This document shows positions 12,501-26,100 of a stretch of 64,000 nt of DNA, piece after piece. Numbering within the stretch: the first letter of the stretch is position 1; every line of letters starts with the position of its first letter. This DNA comes from Symbiodinium kawagutii (taxonomy: Eukaryota > Sar > Dinophyceae > Suessiales > Symbiodiniaceae): positions 324,374 to 388,373 of the forward strand of contig VSDK01025611.1 of the NCBI GenBank assembly GCA_009767595.1, in the 5' to 3' direction. Under the pieces are notes generated by a model. The model was given only the letters and a program-made list of their open reading frames with translations. It had not been told where the DNA came from and made no database searches. A program made the position numbers and the translations under genes.

Positions 12501-15266
12501 AACATGTTTGGTGAACATTTTTGATGAACATGTTTTTCTCCAACATTTGGCAACTTTCCCCCTTTTGGGGCAGCCGAGATCCATGTGCAAGCTTGGGGGT
12601 GGTCCATGTGTCAGCCCTTGCAACCACCCCCACATCCTCACCGCGTTGCTGACCGCGTCATAGCTCTGAGGATCCAACCGCTCCTTACAGCCCAAGTACT
12701 CGTAGGAGTAGATCTCAGTGGAGCAGTTCGCTCACAGCTGCTGTTCCCTGCTGTTCCAAGTCATGGGTGGTTGGCTTTGAACAAAAATTGTGACGTCTCA
12801 AGCCAGTTTGGGAATCAACAAATTATGGTTGGGTTATTTCAATAAATGGTTGATACAAGGTCATGATGATGGTGTTGAAGCAAGATATTCCGTTTGAGTT
12901 AAAATGAGTTAAAACCTAGGTGAATTTATGGTGGTTTCTCGAGCCATTCGAGACCCCCAAAATGGATGGGTTGATCAACTGGATGATTTGGGGGAGTCCG
13001 CTGTTTTGAAACTGACGTGTGGACAACACGCATGGAGACAATCATTTTTTGGATGGGGTTAATCCACCAAGAGCAAGCAATCCAATTTCCAAGACAAATT
13101 GTGGATAGGACACGTGCTTCTTCAAGAGAATTCACATGTTCACCCCCAACCGGTTGGAGACTTGCAGAAGCAGCCACCAATGCGCGTGGTAAATGCTCCG
13201 GCGTGCAGAGATGTCGCAATGATCAGCGGCACTGATCGGCAAAAAGGAGCTCGCCAGTTTTTCTTGACTAACCCTACGCTTCCACTTGCCATGAAATAGT
13301 AGGTAACCAATGGTAACCATCTGGCTTCTACCATTGTTGCAACCGGGGTTGACCACCTTTTAGAAAGGCAACTGGAAAATTAAGGGTAGGACAACATCTT
13401 GTGCTACCATCATGGCCATCACCACCATATGAGGACTACCTCTGCGCGCGACCACCTTGGGCAGGGCTGCCAGGCAGCTCACCCCAAGGAACCACCGCAA
13501 CCAGCAACGTTGGGACCGTCCACAGCTGAGAGGTGCACGAAGTCCACGTCAGCGATGCTGATGACGGCGTGGTCGTTTTCAGAGCTCCAATATAAACGAG
13601 TCCTGGGCTGCGGGGCAGTGATGGGTGGGGAAAATCTGGGGGCTTGGATGGTTGAACATGAGATTTTTTGGTTTAGGAAAAGAAAGATTAGAAGAAGAGA
13701 GGGTTCATGATCATTCGTGATTGGTGGTAATGATGGTAAACTAATTATATGGTAAATGATGGTAGCAAATGATGTTTAATCGTGGTTTGTGATGGCTAAT
13801 GTTGGGTTAATCCGGCTTCTTGGTATTGATCAATGAGAATGCTTGATTCATGGTCACCCTCTGATACTCTAAAATGCTTGGATGTTGAAGACCCAGCATT
13901 TATGAAGCACACGAGCTGTTCAGAATGCTGACGGCTTCCGTACATCTCGGGGATCGTTTCCCAGAGATTCATGGTGGTCGATTCCTGGCGGTTCACCAGC
14001 ACTAAGCATCAGGTCAGCCTAATGGCTGGGATTTTTTTCGTATGTGTATGTATGCAATATATATCATGTTTTTTTTTCCGAAATTTGTTTATCACATATA
14101 TTTCATTTTCCCAGGATTTCACCCCCCAAGACCATTTCGTGCCATCCTAGAGGGCCTCATTTGGGCCAAGGACTCCCACATCGGTTCCACCAGCTGAGGG
14201 CCACCTCTCTGAGCTGCCAACTGCTTCAACCACTCGAAGTCGTTTTCGTCTTTGACTCGAGCGTCCTTGGGCTTTTTGATCACCTGGCGTCACTCATGTC
14301 ACTCAGTTGATGGGAAAATCTGCGATAGAAAGCCCTGGGAAAATCTGCGGTGGTCGCAATTCTGGATGTTTTAACATGGTTTAATCACCGATTCTAGGAG
14401 GGTTCCAACATTGGGTGCTTCTGAAAAGCGTGGTACCCTCTCAAGGCCATTTTCAAATATGTTACAATCCCTCAAGTTCAAACCAGGCAGGTGGAAGGTG
14501 TTTTCAGTGTGTAACTCCAAGATGTTCTATGGGTCCTGTCTATGAGAACAAGTTTGCGAGCCAGGAAACGGATTGCTGATATCATTCAAATCCGCAATGC
14601 TCTCTGTTTCCCTCGCAGGTGACCAGTCCTTCAAATAGCCAAAGGACCGGGTTCACAATCAACAGCCAGCATCTTCAAAGGTGAACTCAACATCAATTCT
14701 GTCAGGAGAATGGGACGTTTGGCTTGGAACCACGCGCAAAAGCCATTCTCATCCAACATGCGTACCTACCATGTACTCGTTACTGATGGCTGGTACTTAA
14801 GGTATAGCAATACCTCCGCTAAAGGAATCTACTGCTATCCACTCGAGACTGAGACCAACTTTGTCGGCTTGCTGTGCATATCTACATGCCGATGCACGCG
14901 TGCATCTGGCAAAGTGAGCGTGGGTGCATGCAGGAGAGACATTGCATTGCGGGGCTTGGTATCTCTCTATCTCTCTTTCTCTTTCTCTTTCTCCACCACC
15001 ATTTCACTTGGTATGCGCATACAATGTTGCGGTTGAAGTTGAGGAACAACCGAGGCTCCATTCCATCGCACATTCCATGCCAACCATGTCCAAATGACAC
15101 CGCACAGCAGGCCGCTTCCAGCACCACCCCATCCACCTCCTGGAAAAGATCCTTTTGATGCACGTGGATTGTCACCTCAGCACGCGTGCAACCACAAATT
15201 GTTGGTTCCCGCCAGTGGCCTAAGCGCAGAAGGGCGGGACGGCCTTGCCATGGTTGCCAAATGTCG

Positions 15267-15300
<34 letters not shown>

Positions 15301-18300
15301 AATCATATGTGGTGGTTTCTCGAAATAGGGGTACCTCCATATCATCGATCCAATATGCAACACGTGTAACATTATGCCAACCAGTTTTCGGGCCACCAGC
15401 TTGAGAAACCTCCATATAGACTCGATTAGGGATTCTCAGCCATTTGTTCTGGGGTTCTCCTTTGGGTGATTATCATGAGCTCCGCATTCAATGGCCAGCC
15501 CAGCTACGACAGTGACCAAAAGGGTAGTTCACAAGGAGCCAATGACTTAAGCTGTGATGGGACATGGATCTCAACAAATGGGAGGGCACCAAATGACATC
15601 ATGGCTGCGATAACCATCAGGATTCACTGATGAACAGAACGGGCCACAGCTTCCCCTCAAGCTGCCATCCATGATGGATGTTCAAATCACAAAGCCATCG
15701 CCGGAAAGCAAAGGGGTAACTCCTGTGTCTGGATTGATGGATAATTGGTCTGTTCTTGGCTTTTTTAGCTTACTTCTAGCAGTTAGAAAATAACTATAAC
15801 CATCATCCTCCCCAAATCAAAATCTATGCCAAAACTCCAAGGGCCCTGCTGGGAAGAGCCATGTTCAGGCTGGTACTGATCGATTCTGATGACTCGCAAT
15901 GAGTGATGATGGCTATTGTCATCATCCCAGTGCACTTGAACTAGCCGCGGCGAACTCCAAAACACCAAAGCATTCAAGGCAGGTATGGCCCGGGGTCAAC
16001 TAACAATCCTGGTTTTGCAGTTACAATCAGCGAAGTGTGGATTGCTGTTACCGGGCTGTTACCCATCACCCCAACATTAAAAAACAACACGTCGTGAGGG
16101 CAGGTGTGTCTAAATACACTGTCCGTCATTAATTATATCAATCAACATCAGATAAACCCCCACCATCCATTCAACCATCATCAATTCACCATTGATGTTA
16201 CGATGAATGAAGCATTCACCATTATTCTATGGGTAATCATTTCAGCATGGTCAATTCAACCATCATCATAACCATCATTCATCAAGCATTGACCATCAAC
16301 ATCAGCTCACCACCGGTCATCCTGAACCAATCATCACCCTAGCCATTCCCATGGCTAAGCCGCCTGTGCACCCCCTGAGCCACCAGACCAAGGTTTCATA
16401 CTTGATGCGTTTCAACCTGAGCTCCAGCACTAGGGAGGGTCAACCCAGTTCCTTGTGGAAACTCCTGTGCTTCTGAGACCTAATCCACCACAGATGGTCG
16501 AAAATCTGATGTTCATGTGGGGTTGTCCATGGCCATGGTGGTACGTACCTATATGAAGCATCCAGAGCTAGCTTCAATTCATGGAGAAATTGCCAGTTTT
16601 GAGGGCACATCATTTTTCGGACAAACTCATGATATATCTTTTCCATTCTTAAGCTCCCGCCCACCAACAGCCGGCCAAGACTTGGGAGACTTTCCGCCCA
16701 GCGAGATCCAGCTGGGCTGCCGGAAGATGTAGGACGTGCATCAACCCATCAGCACGGCCAGCTGAGCTTGCCACTTGGTGAGGCTTCCCTGTAAGCAGAT
16801 GGCGGTGAGCTCACTCAGCAGGTTGATGAACCTCAGAGGTGCAGGTCCGTGCAACGCGAGGCTCATCAGGTTGCAAGCCATGAAAAGGGCGTTCCTGCCA
16901 GCCCTGACCTTCACAAACCAACAAAACCAGCAGTTCATGGCTAAGATTGAGCTGGTGAATGGTTGATATTAAGTTAATAGATGGCAAGAATGGGGCTTTT
17001 ACCAACTATACATGGCTCTGATAGGCCAACATTAATCATCCAAAAACAGTTTGGTGAACACCCCAACAGCTCGACTAGATTGAAAAATGAAAGCGAACAG
17101 CCAGGGTTACAAGGGTGGCAGTTGACCCATAGCCACAAGCAGCACCTACAGATCCATCCCCTGGATGAAGTGACAGCCACCACCAGCCCCACCCACCACA
17201 ACGGGCTTCAGATCTCAAGTTCCAGGCTTTCGGTTGGTGGAGGTCATCACCGATTTGTCCTCCAGAAGCTGGGGATCAGCAGGGAGGATCTATGGTGAGA
17301 TGGTAGAGCTGATGGCGGTTGAAACGTGTTGAAACGTCATCATGTATAGCAACTGCTTGAAACATGCGTTGAATCCACATGGTTGAAACCATTTTGGTGG
17401 TTGAAACTTGGAAAAACATTATCATTCAACTCATCGCATCAGCGATCATGTCGCGCTAAAAGATAAGGTGCTGATTAACGCTCAAACGAACTCCAATGAT
17501 CCATTTGATAGCGAAAAACATGCCAATGATTAAACAAACAAATGAACAAATGCCTCCTTTTCGAAAAACAGCAATTACCTCCACAGCTGAAACCGCGCTG
17601 TAGGATTCAGCCATCCCCTCGAAGCGCTTGGATGATCTTTCCAAGGTGACCCGTGATGATCAGCATGGTTGATCGCCAGAAGGGGCTACTACCCATGCAG
17701 TGGCCACCATGGATCGCAGCTGCCAATTTGGATCAGTTCACCTAACCGCACAGCTTGTAGTGAAGTTGGATGGGCTTCGCGCAGGATGAACAAACGGAAG
17801 CCAAGCCATTGAAATTCCAAGAAAATAGTTTGCCCTTGGTGGTTTAGCATATGAAAATCAACCGGGACCATGGTTTGAACCATAGAAGTTTGAGGATATC
17901 AATGCTTGATCTTCTTAATTATGAGTTCACACTTTCCAATAGCTGACATGTAGAAGCACATCTCCACTTGAACAGTCTCAGTTCAGAAAATTTCCGGCCG
18001 CACAGTCCTTGGAGGAAAGCGCCTAGCAGCAAAAGCAAGTCAGGCAACCCTGCAAAAAGTGCCTGACACTTTACCTTCTTGCTTTTAAGTTCACGTCAAT
18101 CACTTTCAGCGTTGCCACTGAAACTTTGGTATAGGCTTTCATGAAATCTTCAGTTTCACGCATGCATGCAATCAACCGCAACCATATCGATTCATGGCCA
18201 CGCTTGACATTGATAAATCACTTTCACAGATTTTCGCACGATATCCGAGCAGCACATTTTTGGGCCCCCACCTGCTGCACATCAGAGGTCCAAATCAGTT

Positions 18301-18320
18301 GAATGCCAAGCCTCACAGCT
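7216..18320 (-). CDS. Axonemal dynein heavy chain (outer-arm gamma-like): linker C-terminal part to AAA1 P-loop, exons 13-24 of those recognised
   Basis: Microtubule motor heavy chain of the flagellar outer arm. Minus-strand exons: 18320-18272 (LGIQLIWTSDVQQ), 16831-16772 (LLSELTAICLQGSLTKW), 16416-16389 (LKRIKYETL), 15175-15137 (VTIHVHQKDLFQE), 14283-14222 (DENDFEWLKQ), 13602-13539 (TRLYWSSENDHAVISIADVD), 12713-12679 (IYSYEYLGCKER), 12090-12049 (LVITALTDRCYLTQ), 10662-10630 (SQALGMFFGGA), 8799-8757 (PAGPAGTGKTETTK, Walker A), 7993-7946 (DMGRTLGIFVVVTNCS), 7270-7216 (DQHRFKDMAKIFKGLCRLG). From 16831 on, each join keeps phase and reproduces the dynein linker-AAA1 order without gaps. A possible exon at 17636-17612 (IIQALRGD) may fill part of the gap before it. 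The EYLGCKERL and CSDQ...AKIFKGLC stretches suggest outer-arm gamma type. Walker B and the rest of the motor are not in the window. Donors: mostly GT, GC after 16772 and 12049, GA after 10630 and 8757. Confidence 0.92.
7350..7560 (-). other. Open frame upstream of dynein exon 7270, probably intron
   Basis: An open frame runs into exon 7270-7216 from upstream, with a hydrophobic stretch (FCLSLLSMFVCAVCWVAA). The CAG|G acceptor at 7271 and the phase-0 join from exon 7993-7946 make the extra sequence more likely intron than coding. Confidence 0.3.
8204..8340. repeat. Inverted-repeat element, single copy
   Basis: Starts attcatcgccgagggattg and ends ctactcggcgatgaag; the 13-base end cttcatcgccgag is repeated in reverse complement about 135 bp apart, with further partial pairing (gtagtgatcaac against gttgatagtc). 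Non-coding, in a dynein intron. Confidence 0.55.
9475..9527. repeat. (ATG)n trinucleotide tract
   Basis: About 17 uninterrupted ATG/GAT units, preceded by imperfect gaaaatgaagatg units from about 9420. Lies in a dynein intron. The Met or His runs it would encode are not real proteins. Confidence 0.95.
12931..13012. repeat. Family A inverted-repeat element, short complete copy
   Basis: About 82 bp: gtggtttctcgagccattcg ... gacccccaaaatgg at one end and ggatgatttgggggagtccg ... gttttgaaac at the other, imperfect reverse complements. The smallest complete member of the family; in the dynein intron between exons 13539 and 12713. Confidence 0.65.
13271..13392. repeat. Family C inverted-repeat element, copy 2
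   Basis: About 122 bp. Left end accctacgcttccacttgcc then atgaaatagt; right end aggcaactggaaaattaaggg. Same termini as copies at 4824 and 61993. Confidence 0.7.
15267..15301. repeat. (ATC)n trinucleotide tract
   Basis: Eleven cat/atc units followed directly by a family A end at 15311. In a dynein intron, just upstream of the 39-nt exon 15175-15137. Confidence 0.95.
15311..15350. repeat. Family A terminus (solo end)
   Basis: ggtggtttctcgaaataggg then gtacctccatatcatcgatcc, one end of a family A element next to a trinucleotide tract. Confidence 0.6.
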
Positions 18321-20129
18321 CTAAAAGGAGCAACGTGACGACTTCGAAGTCACGAGGGAGAAAACCGAACCAGAAAATTATTTGGACTTCTGATTGGGTT
18401 GGTTTTTCATGCTTGGAAGATAATCAAAAAAGGTGTGAGCTGGTGGTAGTCCAACTTGACTTTCTCTTGTTGGCTTGTTGGCTTGTGGGGTTGGTTTTTC
18501 ATTATTTGACTTGTTTCTGGCTGATTTCAACTAAGCCGACTTGTCAAGATAATTAGTCTCGAATTGGGAGGATTGGAAAGCCATGAATCTGATAATTCAG
18601 AACCACTAATCAGGGTCTTTAGAAGGGCCAGTTTCGTGAATGAGTGATTTGCTCCCATGGCTTTTGATAGAAACATCCCCTCGACCATGGGTAGAACAAT
18701 CGTAGAACCATCACATGATCGTCCTCTGGAAGCTTAGCTGCCTGCAAATCCATATTCCATCGTATTCTAATACTATATCATCTATGAAAATTGCTAGCTG
18801 CTAACTTCAACTCACTCACTGTTTAAACTGATGGCGATGGTAATGGCTTGGTTTTCAGTTTCTCCCAACCAATGCAACTCACAAATGAACCAGCAAAGAG
18901 TCCACAGAACCACCAAGCTTTCAAGGAAATCAGCATCTCGCCTTTGTTTTTATCCGCTTGGCATGCCGCATGGTCTGTACACTGTACATGGCATGCTGAG
19001 CTGTGGCCAAGTGGCTCCTGTGGCATTTTCCGCACCTCAGATTTGATGTGTCAGAATGATGATGGGTGAGGACCCCCACTTTGCTGGGCTCGCCCTGAAC
19101 TTCGATGGACCGGCAGGGCCCTTGGCCAATGCTCGAGTTTGTATGGTCCCCCACCCACCTTGGACGCTGATGGAAGAAGTTTGACATCTACCTTCACTGA
19201 GATCAATCTGGGGGGGGCGAGGGGCTCGCACTTTGTCATATAAAAAGAATCGATATCCTAAGCTCAAGATAGGGTCCGCCTGAAGTTTCTGGCGCCCAGA
19301 AACCTGTGGCTGTCCCAAATAACGTTGCCGTATCTTGGAGCGGCGCAGCACTTTGAGGCTCTGATCGCAGTGATCGCACTTCAAGCTGTCACTGGTCAAA
19401 GCCGATAGGCTAAGAATCGATATGCCAAGCAAAACCGCTTGTGGCTCATGTTGGCTAGTGGTGATTCACACTGGTCACTGATGGCTAGTGAACACTAGTG
19501 ATGGCTCACATCATCCCTAGATATACCTAGAAAGGCTGAAACCACTATTCAGTGACCGGTTGTAGCTGGGGCTGGTTCCATCCTTACATCATCGACGGGA
19601 TTCGGTCAACTCAGAGGTTGATCTGGGCCCCCTGAGCCCTGCCAGCTTGACACATGGAGAACCATGATTGATAAATGAATGCCTAGTAATTATAGAAATC
19701 TTTATAAATGGTCACTTGGGGATTTTTGATTTTCTTGATACACAAATCTAGCAGAACATCGAAAATCTGCAAGTCAATAATGAACCACAAAGATCATCAT
19801 ATCACTACCCATACCGACCAATGGAATCCAATTGACACATTGCTGCGGGCCAATACCCTGTTCTTATTCCTGCTCAAATTCCGTAAATGACCCAACTACT
19901 CCAATTATTGCCATGTTCATCTACCCATTTTGTTGGTCACAGCTGCTTATAACCCAACTCGCTAGAATATAGCAGCATGACCCATCTCAATCACAATGTC
20001 TCATAATCACCCCCAACAATCAAACAACCATTCTCAACCACTATTAGCTGCTTATGACCTCATAACATCCCATAAGCATCATAACCAAAACCGCAACGCC
20101 ACGCAACGGCACGGCACTACGCATCACCC
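18321..20129. other. Region between the argJ 3' end and a dynein linker exon; no identified gene
   Basis: This lies inside the dynein gene if the flanking exons belong together. An open minus-strand frame at about 19432-19037 includes SLKCDHCDQSLKVLRRS, but it has no clear splice boundaries or family. The stretch LEHWPRA at about 19120 faintly recalls the W-P part of the dynein linker expected here, but its boundaries do not give a legal splice in phase. Otherwise AT-rich intronic sequence. Confidence 0.3.
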
Positions 20130-23100
20130 TCAGGAGCGATAGTCAGCGTTGATCTTGACATATTCCGTGGTGAGGTCCGACCCCAAGACCTCAGGAGAAG
20201 CGCAGCTGGGAGCGCTACTTGGCTTGGCATCACATGGCTTGGTGATAGGATGGGTTGATGGATGATTGATGGATGATGGATGGATGATGGGTGCACTGAT
20301 TTTATGATCACTTATGATGGTTGACGGCTTGGACCATCCATTGGCATCCACGATACTTGGATGTGCATCCCCACTTAGCAAGTGATCACAAATCCCATGG
20401 TTTCTAGAGGGTTTTAAATGGTTTAAAGCTACCTTGTAGGGGTTATAACCCCGGGTTATATCCCCAGCTGCATCTCCAAGTATACAACCATGACATGGCT
20501 TGACTTGAGGCACCATGATATTCATACAACCATGCAGCATGGCGTTCTCATGATATGGATCTGGATGTGTGATAAATGATGTTTACGTAAATACATAGTT
20601 AATCATTTACACTTACAGTAGCTTATTATGTATGATCAATTCATGAATGCAATGGATACATGTTTCGCTCCATTGTTTTGTAGTTCTTGCCCGTAATATG
20701 GATACTGTAGCTGAACGTCTCAATGCTGTTCGGAACCCCAACATTTTGCATGTGCAGTTTCTTACAAAAGGGGGTTCCTTACAGTAGTTGATGTTGCAAA
20801 GCCAGGTTTGGTTTGGCATCCCCACGTATGGCATGTTTACCTACCTGTGGAGAATTCTATGTCATACATGGAGCATCTGGGTGGAAATTCCGGGGCTTTC
20901 TATCTGGTAACCCTAGGGAGCAGCAAAAAAAGATCACCAAGCCCAGAAGATCTTCCAGCATCTACAAGTGGTGGATGTTCCTTGGTTGAACTTGGAAACA
21001 CTTGGACAACTATCATACCTAGCAAAGCAGTCACCGGCATCTATCCCTCATGAAACAAGCTATTGCTGACTGCCTTCATAAGGTCATGAATACTTACCTA
21101 CCATCAGGCAAGCTGTTGTTGGTCATCCACTCACTCCTGTCCATTGGTAAAAACCCACAGCATTTGTCAACGGACAGACTGCAAAAACGTTGCAGTACGT
21201 GTGTCTAAATCAAGCCATCAACAAAAGGTTGCTTCCGTGCCTTAAGAAACCTCCACATGTTGCACGGATTCACGTCGTATCCCCCTACTTTTTTTACGAC
21301 TCCTCAGCCTAATAAGCAAAACATCCTGGACACTAGCAGCTTGACCCTCCCACATTGAAACCTGCTATGGAGTCAAATCATTTGCCGATTGGAAAGTCGC
21401 CTCTTGGTACCCAGTGGTGCCTTCCAGGGATTGCTAATCTATGTCGCAACTACCACTTGTAATAGATACCACGATCATTATGGCGGTTTCTCAAAACAGG
21501 GAATCCCAAAAAGTTTTGAAAAGTGGGATAATTTGGGGCTACCTTATGTTTGTATAAACGCCCAAATAACTAGAGGGTATCACTTCACCAATGATACCAA
21601 CCATCCACCCATCAACCACCATCAAAATTCAATGAACCATCCTTAGAACAACCATCAAACGAACCTTTAAACCAACAATCCTCAAATAAAACCATGAAAC
21701 CAACCACACCACCATCATCAAAACCAACCCATCACATCAACCCACCACCTCCTCACCCCCATGGCAAGCCCGCCATGGATGCTCCCAGGTCACAGCAAGC
21801 TGCGACCGAGACGCCACCGCAAAGCCCGAGCCCCCGCCACCGAGGATCACTTCCACGTCGACCACCCGACGGTGCTCGGGGTATGGCAAATCACCTGGGG
21901 CGGCAGATTGCACGGCAGGGTGGATGAGCGTTTTTAGAGGCAAGGAAGCTGAGCAAGAAAATGGTTTTCTTTTTCGGATGGTTTTCTTTTTTCCCTCCGC
22001 CATCCCGAAGCTTCAGCTGGGCTGAGGGCGAGCTGGCGGCTTTTGTTCTTCAAATGATTTTTTTCTGGATTTTAAGTCGTGTTTTGCTCAGGTTTTGTTC
22101 TGCAAAAACACCCAGAAGTGTAGGATTTTCTGAAAGAAATCATGGCTAGCCAACATCATTGGGCTCAAAAATGCTGTGGTTCATCCGGCTTGAGTTCATA
22201 AAATCATGGCTTCCGGCTAAAGAATGACGGGTCATGCCCTCTCTCTCTCTCTCTCCATCGCCGTCTCTGCTCAATGCCCTGCACCCTTGGCTATTTACAC
22301 GCCAAATTTGAAGAGAATCGGTACCTTCGCCAGGGGATCTTCGCCCGCCTGGTGCTGACCCATAGCCAAACCTTCGCCTTCATTCTCACTATAACTACCA
22401 TTAAGTACCCACAAATATACCGTTGAGCCCCCGAGCACCGTGAACCTCCCGTCCCCACACCCGCAGTGCTGCCAAGGGGCTCTGTGCGGCCGCGAACTTC
22501 AGGTGGTCGCTGAGGCGACGTTCCTTCTCGGTGTCCAGGCGGAACTGCCCGTCCTCGAAGATGGTTTCGCCCCCTGGGCGCCAGGAGAGGTGGGGCAGGG
22601 AGCAGTGGACGCAGGCCTGTAGCTGTTGGGATGGCTGGGAGAAAAACATGTTTCAGCTCAGGTGGTTTGAAGAGACTGGGGCTCATGATCTAATAATGAT
22701 GCTGATGGTGAATGGCTAGGTATTTGTGGTCGCTGGTGGGCGAACATTGATTCACCCAGGGTAAAAACCATTCTTAACGATTGATTAACACTATATTCAA
22801 CCATTGATTAAGTCATCTTGTTTCATAAGCCAGCTTTGGTTGAACCAACGGTTGAAGCATGTTGAAGAATCAATTATAGCCATTGATAAACCATCGATCC
22901 ACCACTGCATCAACTGTCTTGACCATGACTCAACTGCCACGACAGCGACCGCCGCTGACGTCCCGCGGCGCCTATCTTGCAGGTGCAGCCCTCCGCCAGC
23001 GCTGAGGCATCCAGTGCCCCAAGGGTCTGACCCACCTTGCCGATCAACCGGCCCACGTTGGGGTCATTTCCTGAGCAAAGCAGAGGACCCAATCACTGGG

Positions 23101-26100
23101 AGGAGTGATTGAGCATGAGTTACTTGAGGAGATTGGTAATCTTAACCCCGGATGAAGCTAAATCTGAAAAGTCTATACTGGCTAGATGTGGTTGACAAAG
23201 GCTATAGCCATGGGTTTATGAGGGGATAATAAGTAACTCAATGATGGTGAATTCACTTGGTTTATGAATTGGGGGTACCACTTCATTAGGAAATCAAAGC
23301 CTTTGGGGGATACCCCCAGTGTTTAGACTATACAAATTAGGTGATTCTAGGGGTTTTCATTTGGAGGCAGCATTAGCTTAAACATGATTGAAATAATCTC
23401 CAGAAACATTGAAATGGTTCATAATGATTCAGTGCAAATGGTGAGTGTTGGTGAGTGTTGAGGAGACTTTTCATGAGAAATGATGGAATATGATCCATTG
23501 ATCCATAAAAATCTTAAGTGGCTCAGAATGATGAATCGCATGTCAATGGATCATTCATAGGTAGTGGATGGTCAATAATACCTTAGGGAATAAAAAAGCA
23601 TAAAATAGCACCTCAGTGGATTGATAGAAGAACAAGAAGCTGAAAACCCTGTTTCAAATCATTGGGTTCATGGGTTTCACAGCCCCTTGGAGTCATCCTT
23701 CCTACCGGATGCACCACAATATCCACGATCATTCAACCTCACCCTACACGTAAAAGTCCCGAGCTGGGCTTATCAATGGTATTTGTCAGTTGTTTCAGCT
23801 GCTTCGCTGCCATCCCTGAATTCAACATGGCAAGTAACACCTCGTGTGGGAGATCCATCTTCATAAGCCATATCCCGTTTTAACCACAAACAGGTGGTGG
23901 CGATCAATAATTAAATTTGAAGGAGGTCATTGAATATCATGGATACATATCTCCCACTACCCCAAAAAAACCATCTATGAGTGACCTATTTAGAAGCCGA
24001 AGACAAGCTTTGGCGCACCAGTTGTATGGACAAGCGGTACACTGCCCCAGCTGAACTGTCACAAGGTTCCGGCAACGGCAGATTTGAAGAGCGGTCCGTT
24101 CACCACCGCCTTACCTACCTGGCGCTTGGTGCCCCGGCGTTGTGTGATTTGAGGACGATAATGGTCGATCCCCCAATGTTGGATGGTCAATCACCAGCTA
24201 CTGTATCCATGGTAGAACCAGTGGTGACGTATTCATATTCTGGAGCGGCCCTTGATAAGTAAATAAATTGTTGGGGATCAACGATCACGGCATATGTACG
24301 CCACCAATCGTCCCAAAATTGGATGGATGAACAGCCTGCAACAAAAACTAGTTTGTTCATTGGTTGGGATGTTCACTTCACCAAAAGCAAGAAACTTCTC
24401 GCAGTGGAGTTTGCAATCGCTTGATTGATGCTGACTGATGGTTGACAATGGCAGCCTAACGATGATGAATTGCACTTACCCCTTCGGCAATCAAACATAG
24501 TTGGCTCGAAAATGGCCAGCTACCGATAGGTGAATCATCTGAACATGGAGGCGTTGATGAGAAGCTCTCTTTCTACCATCAATGACCATCAACATGTACC
24601 ATGAATCATCACTGGTCATCACTCACTGACATCAAATCATTCATTGCTATCACGAACAAATAGTTACCACCAACTAACCACCAGTGAACCATCAACTAAC
24701 CCATCAAAAATCAAAACCTTTGAACCTTCAACATCAACTAACCACCACTGAACCACCACTTACCCATCATCCATCCACCACTTAGCCCTCACTTGACCCT
24801 CACTTCCCACACCCTTCAGCACCCAACCCCCCCTGACCCACCCCCGCCACGCCCCCCGCCTTCCGCGCCACGTGGTCGCTGGGTGCGCCGCTCACCGCGA
24901 CGCGGATCACGTGCTGCGTCCCCTCGCCGTTGCGCACGATCTGCGCGGCCAGGTCGCCGCAGACGTCGCGCAGGGCGGCGGCGAAGGCGTCCAAAGGAAC
25001 GGCGTCCACGTGGCCGCTGGAGATCAGAACCACCTGGCAAGGCCATGGTGGGAGGGAAGGCCATGGTGGGGAAGGAGCTGGGGCTGGGGGGGATGATGAC
25101 CTGGCGAAAGGTTGGGGACATGAAGCAACTAGGGAGGACATTTGGAGAGGCTACTGTGGTTGGGGATGGTTGGGGAAATAGTTCCCCATGGCGATATGAC
25201 CTGGGGAAATAGTTGGGCATTTTATGCTGTTGGGGAAGCACCTGGGGAACCAGGGAGGCCATGTGAGAATCAGCTGGGGGACCAGGGAGGATGGGAACAT
25301 GTAAGGGCTGAACCTGAGGATCTATGCTGAACTAGGTGGGGAGCCACCTGGGGATGGTTCTTAACAGAGTTCGGATGGGAAACTGAGAGTTGAGTAGTGA
25401 TCGTGCTAAATTCGTAGATGATAAGTATGATAAGTGGAGATCATCGGACAATGATGGTGCAGTTGATGCTTCCGGTGAGTTCAAAGCTGGGGCAACTCCC
25501 AGTTCTAGGCTTGCTATGGGGAAGGGTGGATTGATGGTGGAGCCATGGTTAACAAGTTGATTAAGAGTCAGGCAATGGTCGATCAAAGGTGAACTAATGG
25601 TGGTTACTGATGAAACTAAGGGTTGATTGATTGGTATATAACTCCAGCGCGGTTCATGGGAAACTGAGGTTGAAATGATGGTGAATTCATGGGCATACTG
25701 ATCAACAATGATTGTTCATTCATGGTTCATTGATTTGATGGTGCTGAATTGATGGTTAACGGGTTGATTGATAGTGGTGAAGCAATGATTGAGAATGAAT
25801 CCATGGCGGATTGGCGATAATGGCCAACAATTATGATGGTCAATAGGTGCCATCAACTTGAAATGACGCTGACTGACAAACTTGCGACTGAAGCAAACTG
25901 ACAATGGTTATGGTACAAATTTGATGGGTAGTTGATGACTCCTGAATTTTGACTGATTTTGGCTAGATACTTGGTTGATGGGCCGGGCTAACCACCGATA
26001 GTGGCAAATTCTTGGGGGTATGAAATCAAGTAGTTGTTGGAAAATCGATGGATTAAGTATCACCACTTGTGATGCGGGCCGCTGGTCGCGCAAGGAAAGC

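Noticed and set aside
22440-22719. Plus-strand open frames at 22.4-22.7 kb and 24.8-25.3 kb
   Set aside because: Antisense to argJ exons; high GC keeps several frames open.
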